From Blasia pusilla (taxonomy: Eukaryota; Marchantiophyta; Marchantiopsida; Blasiales): a DNA stretch of 64,000 nucleotides. Position 1 is the stretch's first letter; each line of letters starts with the position of its first letter. The notes under the pieces were generated by a model. The model was not told where the DNA came from and did no database searches. It saw only the letters and a list, made by a program, of their open reading frames with translations. The translations under genes and the position numbers were made by a program. The stretch is taken from positions 6,944,001-7,008,000 of the forward strand of contig CM114271.1 of assembly GCA_050084515.1 (NCBI GenBank). Reading direction: 5' to 3'. Positions 10,997-21,869 of this stretch are shown here, piece by piece.

Positions 10997-10999
10997 GGG

Positions 11000-12718
11000 C
11001 CCATATCCACAAATCCATGTCCCAAATCAATGGAGTGCAACACTCGATAACAACGTAGAAGACTCGGTGTTTGGAACACCCTCGTCCTCCTCTTCATCAA
11101 CCGTCGGAAGTGGAAAAGGTAGCCGATACCTAAATCCACTCCGTGTGAAACCACCACTGTCCGCACCACGGTCCCCAACCAGACCACCCGACAACTCTAT
11201 GATGACCAACGCCGATGCCGCACCACTACCAAATTACCCAAGTGACGTCGATGTCGCTCTATTAGTGTAGCTCTACTAGCTATGGGTGTAGGCAACCTAA
11301 CCTCTCATCACCACAAGAAGACTCCCACGGTCTACTGGTCATCACTCCAGCCTCACTATCAGTAGCACACAGGAGTAACACTACTATGGAAATCAGCGTC
11401 AACCCTAACAATGGGCGCGCAAGCAAGAAGCACAATGGAGGGGATCCAAACACAGGAAATCCAACGACAACCCTCCAATCGCAAATGGAAATCAAGGTAA
11501 CCACATCCACCAAACGTGGTGCCCTCTCGAATCCACAAAACCCACCACACAATTCTAACGCATAATAGCTACTCCGCCGCTGGTCGATGACGTGCTAGTC
11601 GAACTCATGACACCTAAAAATATCACTGCATGGAGAGGCTACACCGTATTATGCGCTAGAGGTACATCAACCAAAAACCTGAGATGCATAAAGTGCCTAA
11701 CACCTCTCCGAACAAAGACCAAATGAGCTACAATCATCAGACACCTGGCATAGTTAAGAACTCAGCATTAAGCGTCCTCCAGGCAGAATAGCCCAAAGAT
11801 GGGTGACCAGTTATGCAAAACTCAAATCCTAATTCCTGCAAAAATTGCCTCACGCCCAAGCAAGCAAGCTTGCTTGCTTGCTCCTTGCTCCTTGCTCCTT
11901 GCTCCTTACTCCGCCTCTCTCGCCCCGAGCTACCACGAGTTGCCTCGAAGCCTCGAAGCCTCGAAACGCCGAGACATGCCCCTATCGCCCCGTTCGCCAT
12001 GCTTCGCTATGGAGAGAGGTCCAACCAGGGCGCCCCCAATGGGATAGGCGTCTCCAACAATGAACGAGTCACCAACCAACCAGCCCCTCCGATCCGCTGT
12101 CCACCATAGCCAGACCTTGAGCTAGTCCGCAAAATTTCGATCAGAAATTACTTCACAAATAGGTGACCGAAATCAAATCTATTTCAATCAGAATTCAATT
12201 GACCACCATAGCTATCTCCCCACAAAAACTCAGCTACAACCGAGCTCTGTACTCCGAGCTAAAAATCAGACAAACTTGCTGTCCATACACCTCTAGAACC
12301 GCAAATCCGACAGCGCTTCCGCCAAGTTTCATGCACGCAGAAATTCGCAATGCTCCACGCACTCGAGCAGATCGCTTCACATGAGATCACAATACAAGTA
12401 GCAATAGGAACCTCTCACCCGATCTGGATGAACTTCAACAGAGCTTCCGCACTCCAAGCTCTCCACATCAGAAAACTGTCGAACACGAACCAGAATCTTC
12501 AATGCTTGATAACTTCCAACTCCCTTGACGAAATCCGCGATCTGGTAGCGTTGGAAAGCTCTCAGCAAGGCGCTTCTTTTCCAACCAACCATGCACCTGA
12601 TTCACACCTCCAACATAGGCAACAAGCCGTGAACATCCACGGCTGAGTACACAATCAGCCCTAACCAGATCCTACTGATCTAATCGAAGCTACCATCGAT
12701 CTACTCCAGTTCTTTGAG
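11000..12718 (-). other. 5' leader and gag start region of element A
   Basis: Between the gag start and the 5' LTR there are no long conserved frames. It holds a 24-bp palindrome of CAAG/CTTG units (11857-11880) and about four CTCCTTG units (11881-11912). I could not identify a primer-binding site. The plus-strand frames at 11799-12109 are read-throughs of the simple repeat. Confidence 0.4.
11857..11912. repeat. CAAG/CTTG palindrome followed by CTCCTTG tandem repeat
   Basis: Positions 11857-11880 form a perfect 24-bp palindrome. It runs directly into four or so heptamer repeats. Confidence 0.9.
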
Positions 12719-13085
12719 TGAAATCCGTGAAAGACCTACTGTCATAAAACACGTTTACAATCACATAAAATCGAGCCAAACCCACTCCACGATGGGAGAA
12801 TCTAGGTTGAAGCTTGCGGGAAACACCATAGCCAAGAGCTCTACTCACTACCAAGGCTAACTCCCAATAATAACAGGCTCAACTCAAAGAATGATCGTTC
12901 TTTGAGGGCAAGCCACCTTATATCCTCCAACCTAAGAGCGGGCCCTACTGGGAAAGTCACCCCTAAGTGAGTAACCCCAACCCTATGTATGGAACCGCAT
13001 CTCTACCAAGCCACTACGGTCCTACATAAGGAATGGCCTCTACCAGCACACCATACTCTACGACATAATCCGTATGGTCATGACA
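12719..13085 (-). repeat. 5' LTR body of element A
   Basis: Direct repeat of 4476-4843 with TG..CA ends (TGAAATCC ... TGACA). The outer edge touches the interrupted subrepeat of element B, preceded by the CACA duplication. Confidence 0.85.
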
Positions 13086-13180
13086 CACACAACACCGATC
13101 TTCCCCACACACGCGTCGATCCACACATGTAAAAAAATTAACTCATACATATACATGGAGATCACACAACCGCCCCCCTA
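13086..13180 (-). repeat. second part of element B terminal subrepeat plus polypurine tract
   Basis: This continues the subrepeat interrupted at 4369 (cacaacaccgatcttcc ... gagatcacacaac). It ends at the polypurine tract cgccccccta (13171-13180, plus-strand view). Confidence 0.75.
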
Positions 13181-13252
13181 GCTGGCAATTGGATCCCCCC
13201 AACTCCAGATAGAAAATATCACATCTCTCTAACATGACCTACTACCCTATAC

Positions 13253-13387
13253 ACATCTCGGACACATCCATCGTCCCGTGGGAACCACATCAAGAGGGGG
13301 GGTCGGACATGACATATGCCACCCTCGAGAACAACCATCACATACCAACATGGTGGCTGCATCCCTCGCAGATCCGCACAACATACA
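13253..13387 (-). pseudogene. PHD finger fused to integrase (element B), all zinc ligands present
   Basis: In the frame starting at 13540 the ligands are C52, C55, C67, C70, H75, C78, C93 and C96, giving C-x2-C-x11-C-x2-C-x4-H-x2-C-x14-C-x2-C, a complete C4HC3 PHD finger. The core reads MLVCDGCSRGWHMSC and ends RWMCPRCV* at 13247. The Trp two residues before the last Cys pair is also typical. It is in the same frame as the integrase ORF upstream, interrupted only by a TAG at 13592-13594 where element C has CAG (Gln). PHD fingers commonly read unmodified or K4-methylated histone H3; which one cannot be told here. Position after the integrase suggests a role in target-site choice. Confidence 0.9.
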
Positions 13388-13389
13388 CC

Positions 13390-14769
13390 TCAAGCTTGCA
13401 GGTACCATTGCCAAGCTCGGATCCACCGTCCCATCTACATTCGGAAGATGACATGGCGCACAATTGCGCACATGATCCATCCAAACCATACCATCCCGTC
13501 CCTCCGACATGAGGACTCCGATCGGTAATACCTCGCGCACACATAGGATCGTGCGCCCTGTAGTGACATCTAGCGTCGTGGATGCCGCTTGCTATAAATA
13601 TACGTAATCTCCAGGATGAAACCTCCTAATTCTTAGACGATAACCTCCTCCACGAATGGTCGCGTACGTCAATGTATCTCTATGTTGAGCAATACCTAAG
13701 TTCTCAAAGGCCATAGGCATAACTCTACGAAAAACCTCCGCCCTCTGAGAACATGCTTGTACCCACACATTTGGATCATCAAGATCTAACACCTCCGCCA
13801 TGTCACGTCGAATCGCTGCAGGTAAATCTGGCTCTCTTCCAAAGAGCAAAAAGTACGGTGAAAATGACGCCAAGGATGCCTGCCGACTAAAGCGATAACC
13901 CATAGCCAACCATGGCAACTGTAGGTCCCACTCCCTCAACTGTCCCTGCTGCAAGCCATGCTTGGGCAATCCTCTCTTCACCGTCTGTTCCACTTTCTCC
14001 GCCAACCCATCCGTCTCAGGATGATCTCTGGATGTGGTGCGGTAATCTATCAGCGCCTGATCACACAAGGCCTGAAACTCTCTCCTGAACTCGGTACCCT
14101 AGTCAGTCAACACCTCCGCCGGTGCACCAAAGTGACTAAGCACACGATCTAGAAACGCATAAGTTGTTCCCTCGCTCGCCTTGTCTGGTAGTGTAACCAA
14201 CTCTATCCACTTTTAGAAATGCTCCACCATGACCAACACGTACCTATGATGACGCCCCGTCAATGGCAAAGGTCCCGCAAAGTCTAAACTTCACCGATAA
14301 CCTAAACCCATAATCGGCAAAGGATGTAACTGCGGAGTGGGAGCATTGAAGGATGCTCGCGCTCTGTCACATACCATACATCTGGCCACCAACTGTTGTA
14401 CCCTAGTATGCATGTCGCGCCACCCTAGTAAGTACGCTTCACTCCAAAATGTCCCAACTCCTCGTGGGCATGTCGCACTACACGTGCTCGCTGAGAAGGA
14501 TGAGGTACCACTTGTATCCTATTATCTCCCCATACCCGCAAAATGTGAGTCCCCTCCCACCTGAACCTCCTGGCTCTCTGTAGGATCCGATCCTGCTCCC
14601 TAGCACTCACTGTACTCGCTATGACGCCAATGCGCAAGAACTCCACAACCTCCACGTCGTCATGGATATCACAACCACCTGTTGCCTCCTCACTAACCTC
14701 CGGATCGAAAGACTCATCATCCAACCCCACCACTAGAGTCATCACCTGTGGCTGACCTGCTATAGTCAA
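13390..14769 (-). pseudogene. integrase (element B)
   Basis: Order on the minus strand: an HHCC zinc-binding region (VVRHAHEELGHFGVKRTY, about 14425-14500), a degenerate catalytic core (about 14070-14420, several frames), then a 158-aa open stretch (14068-13592) with DYRTTSRDHPETDGLAEKVE, whose E-rich helix is typical of the DDE integrase core end. That stretch also has LASFSPYFLLFGREPDLPA and FHPGDYVYL. The C-terminal tail (GRDGMVWMDHVRNCAPCH) leads into the PHD finger. Stops and frameshifts make it a pseudogene. Confidence 0.8.
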
Positions 14770-14779
14770 CTAACAAAGA

Positions 14780-15219
14780 TAGGCAGATGCATGCCAACCC
14801 GACACCATCTCCTCATCACTCTCTCCGTGCCATCGAGCTCCTGTGTAATCTCTCTGAATCGGACATGGGTTACGACTCAACCCATCCGCATCTTGGTTCA
14901 GCCGACCTGGCCTATGAACCACCTCAAACTCATACTCCTGTAGTAATAGAGCCCACCTGGCAAGCTTTCCCATAAGCTTGTCGGACTCCATCAACCACCT
15001 CAACGATTGATGATTAGTGATAAGTGTGAAAGGGTTGCCGAATAAATAGCACTTGAAATGTGCCACGGCCCACATTGCAGCCAAGCACTCTCCCTCGTAG
15101 GAGTTGTACTTTGCCTCTGCAATGTTGTTCGATCGGCTTGCGTAAGCCACAACGAACTCCCTCTCCTCGTCATCCCTCTGAGTAAGCACTGCTCCTAGAC
15201 CCAACATGCTCAAATCCAT
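14780..15219 (-). pseudogene. RNase H (element B)
   Basis: An open frame from 15219 covers GLGAVLTQRDDEEREFVV, AYASRSNNIAEAKYNSYEGE and LAAMWAVAHFKCYLFG, then VVHRPGRLNQDADGLSRNPC near its end. This is a nearly complete Ty3/gypsy RNase H domain with its usual C-terminal linker to integrase. Confidence 0.85.
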
Positions 15220-15252
15220 ATGTAACTGGAATGGGCGACCCCTAACCGGTCT

Positions 15253-16116
15253 CTATAAAATTGGTGAGGACGTCAACCTGTCCTTGAGCTCCTGAAATGC
15301 TCGCTCATGATCATCTCCCCACAACCAAACCTGATCAAGTCTCTTCAACAAGGTCAAAGACTTTACGATCGCACTAAAACCCTTGACATACCATCCATAG
15401 AAGTTCGCTAGTCCAAGAAATACTCGTACTCGACTCACATCTGTAGGGCGTGGAATCTGCACAATAGCCTCTACCTTCGTCTGCTGAACGCCTAACCCAC
15501 TCGGGTATATGGTGTGTCCCAAGTACTGAATCTGCTCCTCAAAGAATCTGCATTTGCCTGGATGTAACTTCAATCCATGTAACTGCAATCGCCGAAACAC
15601 CTCCTCCAAGTGTCGCTCATGCTCCTCAACCGTGGAACTGAAGATAAGAATATCATCTATGTAACATCGTACAAAATCCAAGCCAGCCAAAATCCTATCC
15701 ATCACTCTCTGAAACTCTACAGGCGCGATCTTCAACCCAAATGGTAGGAACCGCCACTGATACAAGCAATCTCTCCCGAACCGATCTATCCCCCAGAATG
15801 TTGTCTTCTCCTTGTCCTCCAACCTGATAGGAAGCTGATGATAGCCAAAGACGGAGATCTAAATCTTGAAGATCTTTGCATGCCCTACCGCATCAAAGAT
15901 CTCCTCAAGAGTAGGCATGGCATACCGATCTGACTGTCGGTTGATAGGACGGTAATCTCCACACATCCGCCTATCCGTCCAATTGCCATATATATCCTTC
16001 TTCGCCGGCATGACTCTGGCAGATGCATACTCCCCATGTGATAACTCCACAAGTCCTACCTCCAACAAGTCCTGACTCCTGCTCTGAATCAAAGCTCGCT
16101 CCATATCAGAATACAT
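15253..16116 (-). pseudogene. reverse transcriptase (element B), N-terminally truncated
   Basis: Two frames cover the palm and thumb. 16116-15859 has MERALIQSRSQDLLEVG, GNWTDRRMCGDYRPINRQ and YAMPTLEEIFDAVG. 15822-15253 has FLPFGLKIAPVEFQRVMDR, the catalytic FVRCYIDDILIF, GLKLHPGKCRFF and VRVFLGLANFYGWYVKGFS. The sequence stops matching the family at about 16125, where a different repeat begins, so the N-terminal RT linker and everything upstream (gag, protease, methyltransferase) have been deleted. Confidence 0.85.
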
Positions 16117-16125
16117 GTAGGCGCA

Positions 16126-16500
16126 CCCCTATGCGCGCGTCCCACCTCGGGGGGGGGGCGTGCGCCGTTCGCGCCCTAACCCTACCCCTAGCCACCCTTT
16201 ACTTGATAGCCCCCCGGCGGCTGTAAGCCCTAACTCTCCTTCTTGCAAAATCCCGACATTCTCGCTATTAGACGACGCTATACCTAGCGTCACAACCTGC
16301 GCTACACCCTGCTGTTGTCCCCCATTAATCCGCACCAGCAAAATTTGAGAAAAACGGATAACGCTTCCGCCCACGGCCTTCCAAACAGAAAAATGACAAA
16401 CACCCGCAATACACGCGTATCCAGGGGCCCCCGACCAAGGCAACTCGATTGCTTACCTGAAAACAACGAATTCCCACCAGCCCCCTGCCATCTTTCTCAC
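16126..16500. repeat. dispersed repeat G, copy 1
   Basis: Shares long runs with 27390-27720 (for example tgatagccccccggcggctg and aaaaacgga(t/c)a(a/g)cgcttccgc). It sits between the RT of element B and the right LTR fragment and may be leader sequence of this or another retrotransposon. A run of nine G (about 16150-16158) marks its left part. Confidence 0.6.
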
Positions 16501-16503
16501 GTA

Positions 16504-16720
16504 AAAATAAAGAGTAGTAAAAATGGCACATCCAGAATCAAGGAATCCGGACGCTAGCACCCTAGTCCTATCTCACACACATACAAGGGAGGTGTTGCAA
16601 CGGCCCAACATGAAAAAAATGGCTTAAGAAAGACATCTTCCTCTCTTATATAGGGTTGGGAAGAGCCAAAAGGCTCTTCCCCTAAAAATAGCCCTCCCCT
16701 TGGTAACGTGCGCGCACAGG
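16504..16720 (-). repeat. 5' LTR fragment of element B
   Basis: Matches the body of the LTRs at 3718-4310 and 37281-37848 (aaataaagagtagtaaaaatgg, the TATA box near 16652, the gaagagcc/ggctcttc hairpin near 16663-16684). It lacks the ~136-bp terminal subrepeat on its inner edge. The outer end stops at cgcacaggt. Confidence 0.7.
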
Positions 16721-18320
16721 TATATTTATGATATAATACAAAATATTCATTATTTACTTACCATACATTCATTGCATTTAGGGCTCTGTAAGGAGGACAA
16801 GGGATAGGATCCTCAAAGGTATATCACAAACAACATCCATCTTCTTGCACTACTACATTTGCGACTGATTTACAAGTTACATGAGCCAAAACTCGGTGAT
16901 AGTACAATTGCAATAAAATCACACCGGGCTTACAACTTTACGAGTCTCACACTCGTAATTGACTCGCAAACTTGAGAAGTGGACTTACAAATTATGGTCG
17001 TAATGTAGCTTAAAGGTTCCATTTTCTTATACTTGCAAATCCTACACAGTTTAATCCCAAAATGCTGGTACGATGCTTGTAAGAGAAAGTAACTTTTTCA
17101 CGTCTTTGCAAGCCACTTTTTGGTGATTAAGAGTCTGACTAGTTACAAATAAGTCTTAAATAGCAATTCCAAAAAATAGTTTTTTTTTGCATTTGCAAAA
17201 TAGTGGTTTTGGACAACGGTTTGATTAGTCACAAAATACCTAGTCCAACTTTTTTTCACTCACAAACTGGTTTTTTTGGTCTCACAAGGGCCTCTCAAAG
17301 TTGTGGTTTTCTACAACTGCAAAGTAGTTGTTTTCTACTCCTCTTAAATTTGGTTTTAACTCATTCTTGGGTCGAGAAAATCTGTTTCATCGAGGATTTA
17401 TCTCCTTCCAACTTTTTCTTATGCATGATTTTGCTTTCTTCTCTTTCATTTCTTTGTTATTAAAACCAATTTTTTTGGGAAAAAAACATGTACAATTATG
17501 AGCTTCATTCCACACATATAAGACGCTAATTCATTTGAATACATAAATATAAATCATATGCCTATTTCTTGGATATTTTTTTCTCTAAAATTCATATTTG
17601 TGATTAGAAACTAAGTGATGAGCTATCTGGATAAAAATACTTATGTGGGTCTTAAATTTTTTTCGTGAAACCCTAAGAATTCTCTAGGTCTGAAATCATT
17701 ACTTATTTGAAGGACTATAATTAAAATTTGGAATATCTTAACTATTTAGAAGAAAACATGTATATATTTGGTGGTTTTTGTAAAATTTCTACCACATCTA
17801 TGATTATAAATTTAATTTTAATATTTTTCTTACAATGCTTAATAAATCTAATATACAAGAAAATAGTAAAATAAATTCATCTTGCAACAAATTGATATCG
17901 AATTCAATGGTACTAATCTTGATGAATATTTCTACCTCTTTTTCTCCTCAAATTCATGATAGTTAAAATACATCAAAGCCTTCTTATGTGGACTAGAAGT
18001 AGATGGATTTGTTTTTTTTACGAAACGAAACTCAAAATCCAAAATTTCTTTCGATCATGGAAAAAAGTCCATAACTAAGAACGTTACCAAAGGAACTACA
18101 TCTTTCACTTAGTTGTTAATGTGAGTTCAATTGCAATATTCATAAGAAAACTTCTTTCTTACTAAAGCTCATACCAAATATTTTATGATACTTTCCAACC
18201 AAATTAATCTGAATTTTGAAGCCAATTCATTTAAATCATGTTTCATAATATTTATCAGATTTTATATATATATACATACACATATTAGGATTCCTTTATA
18301 GGTGATGAGGATATGATTAT
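16721..18320. other. AT-rich intergenic sequence
   Basis: About 1.6 kb of AT-rich DNA with many homopolymer runs and no supported gene or transposon domain. An 86-aa plus-strand frame (17203-17463) has no recognisable motif. Confidence 0.5.
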
Positions 18321-18470
18321 TGTGGTGCGCATACACATCGTTACACAACCCACATCGTTGGTCACATCTACACACCACACAACACCGATCTTCCCCAACA
18401 TACGGATATATCCACACATAAATTAAACATACTCACGCATATACGGTGGGACCCCACAACCGCCCCCCTA
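18321..18470 (-). repeat. terminal subrepeat and polypurine tract of element D
   Basis: tgtggtgcgcatacacatcg ... accccacaac matches the ~136-bp subrepeat of B and C and is followed by cgccccccta (18461-18470, plus-strand view). Confidence 0.75.
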
Positions 18471-18559
18471 GTTGGCAGTTGGGCCCCCCTTACTCCAGAT
18501 AGCACACACGTATGTCCTCGACATGATCTCCTACCTATACACATCTAGCACTATTGGTG

Positions 18560-18710
18560 TCGTCATCCCCGTAACACTGCCACACTGCAGCAACCCGCTG
18601 TAGTGATCCCTTCGAAGAGATCTAACACTCTCGTACCCTGCTCCAAACATAGACACCATTCCACGCCTGCCTCACGAGCTCATCTGCACTCCACGCATCT
18701 CAACGCTCGT
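18560..18710 (-). pseudogene. DNA methyltransferase stub, motif I only (element D)
   Basis: The minus strand reads DELVRQAW (the linker also seen in C) and then RVLDLFEGI, corresponding to VRVLDLFGGIS of element C. The sequence breaks right after motif I. This independent third copy shows that the domain belongs to the element family. Confidence 0.75.
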
Positions 18711-19079
18711 CTCCAACAACAATAAAGAAGTTTGCACCATGGGAAGAGACACCCACCTTGGCATGTCTCTCCGTGGGATTATTCGCTATAAGAATGTCCT
18801 CCGCATGTGTGCTCCTCTCCCCGAACCCTCCTCATCAACTAACACCACCTGTAAATGCTGCCAATGTGATCACCGTATCCTCATGTGGTTGACCACCACT
18901 ACTCCTTCCAAACAATACTGGTAGATGGCTCACTCATCCGTCATCTGATCGCCATCCTAGCCGATAAAAAACCGTCTCCTCCCAAAAATCCAGACTGAAA
19001 CCAAGGGGATACAACACCGAACTCCCTACCAATACATCATACGACTCTACCAATGTCGTAATCGCCCGACTGCGCACCA

Positions 19080-19484
19080 TCGCACTATCCGACTCATGCT
19101 ATGGCTATAGTCTAACCACCAACTCCTATCGAGTCATGTAATGGATGGATGATACGCCCCCAATAGAGATATGTATCTGAAAGGGACACGCTCAATGTCG
19201 CCTTTCCATAATTCCAACGCCAAACACGTCGCCTTCCCTAACATCAAGGGTTGCGCTCCCGAATCAAGTAGGACTCGTTGCGGGTAGTACATCGTACCTG
19301 TGGGACAAACCAAGAGAAAAACTCCTGCTCGATTATCCAACAACACCACACCTGGTGTGATCATGGCTCGCTCTATCGCAGACATAGTTGGCATATCTAT
19401 CAACTTTGTCACCGCCACATGCCATGAGTCACTAGGAGACGTCTCGAGCACATGCTTTGAGGGGCTAGTCCACAACCTCCTCAA
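19080..19484 (-). pseudogene. aspartic protease (element D)
   Basis: The minus-strand frame from 19484 includes MYYPQRVLLDSGAQPLMLGK. The DSGA is the catalytic motif of retropepsins, and the preceding hydrophobic residues fit the family. Upstream, AIERAMITPGVVLLDNRAGV aligns with C. The protease would mature the polyprotein. The glutamine in PQRV corresponds to a TAG stop in element C (42215-42217). Confidence 0.85.
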
Positions 19485-20599
19485 CTACTTCTAAACGAGA
19501 GGCAGTCACCTCTCCACGCTCACACAATGTGGCGGCCAGTCGGAACACCTCCGTTGGTCCAACTCCCAACGTCGCCAACTCTATGGCAGAAAATAATGGA
19601 GTTTGGCTTATCCTAGTGGTCACCTCCAACAATATGGTCGACATTGGCTCCTCCCGAGCCAACATAGGAGTTGTCTCTCCAACTCCTCGTGACGTCAATG
19701 CACCTACCTCATCTGTGGGTACTAATGATCGTCAAGGCATGATTGACGATATATGTAGTGCCTGCGACAATGTGAACGACTGGGAAATCCTAGCCTGCCG
19801 CCCATTGGTCCCCTCTTGTGGGTCAATCTCCACCCACCTCTCAGTGGCTCGATCACTCTTGCAGCACCTCGAGTCACCACCGCAGTAGCCTCAACCTAAG
19901 CTGCATTGCACATAAACCTCTACCTCGTATAGTCCTCCCCCGTATTATGATACGACGTGGAGGTTGGAGCCACACTTGCTACTCTTGGCTCCAGACCTGC
20001 CTATAGCTGCATGATCATCATGGCGGAAATCCTCTACTCCAACTGATCAATGCGCGAAAGGAGCGCTGCATCGGGTGCCCGTCCTCCATCTCCTATGACT
20101 GGTGATGGCACTCTACCACCACAATCATCCACTTCTCAATCTCCATCAACTCCTTGCCCCCAAGTCATCTACCTACCTCTGGGCGTACCTCCAGGCGAAG
20201 ATCATAACCCCTATCCCTAGTGTGACCATATCGTTGAGAATGATCACACTGCAACTATGGTGGGGCCATCCTCTGTGGCTCCTGAGCATTTGGAGGCACT
20301 CGTGGCCCTTTTCCATGTTGTGGGCAATCCCTCTACCTATGTGACCCACCACACGTCCAACAAGCCAACCCTGGTCCCTGCTCGGAAACATATGTCGATA
20401 TGGGCCGTTGCCTCATTGGGTCATGATACCCGCCATGCTCTGTGGGCCCACCAGCTCGCTCCTATGGTATTGGTGCATGTTGGGGCACATATGGGTCTAC
20501 TCCTACTCATCGATCCGTCGTATCCTACGAAAATCCCGTGGTCACCACCTACTCCTCACTCATGTTGAGCTCTACTCGCTCAAACAACTCTAACATCAC

Positions 20600-21340
20600 C
20601 GTCAATGTGGGATTCGCCTTGTGAAGCAACATTGCATCCCAAACTCTCCTCCATAGCTCCCCGTCCAGCACCCCGAACCAATACCATACTGACTGCACCT
20701 CAACCATCCCATATGTGGCAACGATCAACTGTCACATGCGTGTGAACGCCTCCCTCAGGCTCTCACCCGATGTGCACTGAAAATCCTGTAGACTCTTCAG
20801 CTTGTCGGTCCGCACACCCTAGTAGCTCCTTTCTAAGTGTCAGAAGAAATCCACTATAGGACTTAAACTTGGTGGTCCTTTACCATAAGAGGTCTCTGCC
20901 ACCTCATCACTCTCACTGCCATCATCTCCATCTAGTCCCCGGGCTAATGGTGTAGATCTCTCTACCCTCACTATCCCATTATACGCCTCGCGACCACTAG
21001 TGAACATATACCCTAGAGCCCAATACACCCTCTAGGCATCAATCTCTATAAAGTATAGAGATCGAAACTCCGTGTAGTCATCCATCGGCGGATCCTCCAA
21101 GTGCTTGAACAACCCCTTCCATGCCATAAGAGGGTTGAACCGCGTAGGGGTCCGTATCTCTTGGAAGTCGCACCATGTGTCGAACTCCTGGATGAAACCG
21201 TCAAGATCTATGGTGCCCACTGCACCTGAGAAACGAGGCATGCCCCAATGGCCCATGTCATCCATCTCTCTCCACGTATCATCGTCCGCGTCCGAGATCT
21301 CGTCACCAGACCCGCTCTCTAGTGATGACGATCCAACCAC
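20600..21340 (-). pseudogene. Gag (element D)
   Basis: The minus strand reads GTIDLDGFIQEFDTWCDF (about 21175-21230), LMAWKGLFKHLEDPPMDDYT, then after a TAG at 21032 in the same frame RVYWALGYMFTSGREAYNG. A capsid-type segment KLKSLQDFQCTSGESLREAF lies near 20740-20800. These match the Gag of element A. The start codon is uncertain; ATGs in the region before GTIDLDG are candidates. Confidence 0.7.
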
Positions 21341-21540
21341 GGATGGGAGTCGGGTGGTTCATCACTCAAAATCCCTCAATACCTCACACCACTCCGTGTC
21401 ACTCTACTACCACTACTGGTACTACCCTGTTCTTTCAAACCCTCGGAGAATGCCTTGATGATAACCCTCTCTCATCCGCTCAAGCACTCAGACTCACGAA
21501 GAGTCTCCTACACTCCTCACTAGCTCACCTATGCTAATGG

Positions 21541-21869
21541 TAATCGTGTGACGACACACCCGACCTCACGCACACTGAACATTCGGTTCCCATGAGCCTC
21601 CTAACTAACTTACCTAAACTATTGACACTCTCGAGTCATACACGCCACCCCTACTCGACAACTTTTTTTTAGCTGTGTCATTGTATTCGAGATTGGAAAT
21701 TGAAAGCCTTATTACATAAAGCCAATTTTTTTTATTTTTCCGCTTGCCATTTTTTTTTATGGCCGAATATCCACCAACATGCTACACATGAAAGGAGTCT
21801 ATACTTGTCACCATCGCTACATCCATCTAACACCAACAACTACCCGATACCCAACACTCTCAATCACAC
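21541..21869. other. short spacer, nothing recognised
   Basis: Two T-rich runs (21663-21670, 21727-21760) interrupt otherwise unremarkable sequence. It could be the decayed leader of element D. Confidence 0.3.

Larger units (their letters stand above)
4370..13085 (-). mobile_element. Ty3/gypsy element A carrying DNA methyltransferase and PHD domains, degenerate
   Basis: About 8.7 kb, transcribed right to left: 5' LTR body (12719-13085), leader (about 11300-12718), gag (10190-10996), protease remnant (9740-10150), DNMT3-like methyltransferase (8460-9450), RT (7210-8178), RNase H (6620-7206), integrase (5400-6530), PHD finger (5132-5264), polypurine tract (4954-4962) and 3' LTR (4476-4843 plus flanking subrepeats). 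It is the only copy in the window with every module present, but each is broken by frameshifts and stops. No clear tRNA primer-binding site was found next to the 5' LTR. Ends are set by the interrupted subrepeat of element B. Confidence 0.8.
3718..16720 (-). mobile_element. Ty3/gypsy element B, internally deleted, with element A nested in it
   Basis: Reading on the minus strand from right to left: an LTR body fragment (16504-16720), a leader-like repeat (16126-16500), reverse transcriptase (15253-16116), RNase H (14780-15219), integrase (13390-14769), a PHD finger (13253-13387), a polypurine tract (13171-13180), a terminal subrepeat (13086-13170 continued at 4313-4369) and a 3' LTR (3718-4310). 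Gag, protease and the methyltransferase found in sister copies are missing between the RT and the leader, so B is a deletion derivative of about 4.3 kb once A is removed. The terminal subrepeat is cut in two by element A, so A is the younger insertion. RT, integrase and PHD are more open in B than in A. Outer limits are approximate because the right LTR is truncated and no target-site duplication was seen. Confidence 0.75.
18321..21540 (-). mobile_element. Ty3/gypsy element D, deletion derivative with methyltransferase stub
   Basis: Minus strand, right to left: gag (20600-21340), protease (19080-19484), the linker before the methyltransferase and its motif I only (18560-18710), then directly the 3' internal end, a polypurine tract (18461-18470) and the terminal subrepeat (18321-18460). 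Everything from methyltransferase motif II to the PHD finger is missing, removed by one internal deletion near 18550. The LTR body to the left is absent. D must be non-autonomous. Confidence 0.75.

Noticed and set aside
12690-12718. Primer-binding site for element A
   Set aside because: No TGG-starting match to a tRNA 3' end within a few bases of the LTR; tggagtagatcg is about 10 bases away and fits no tRNA I know.
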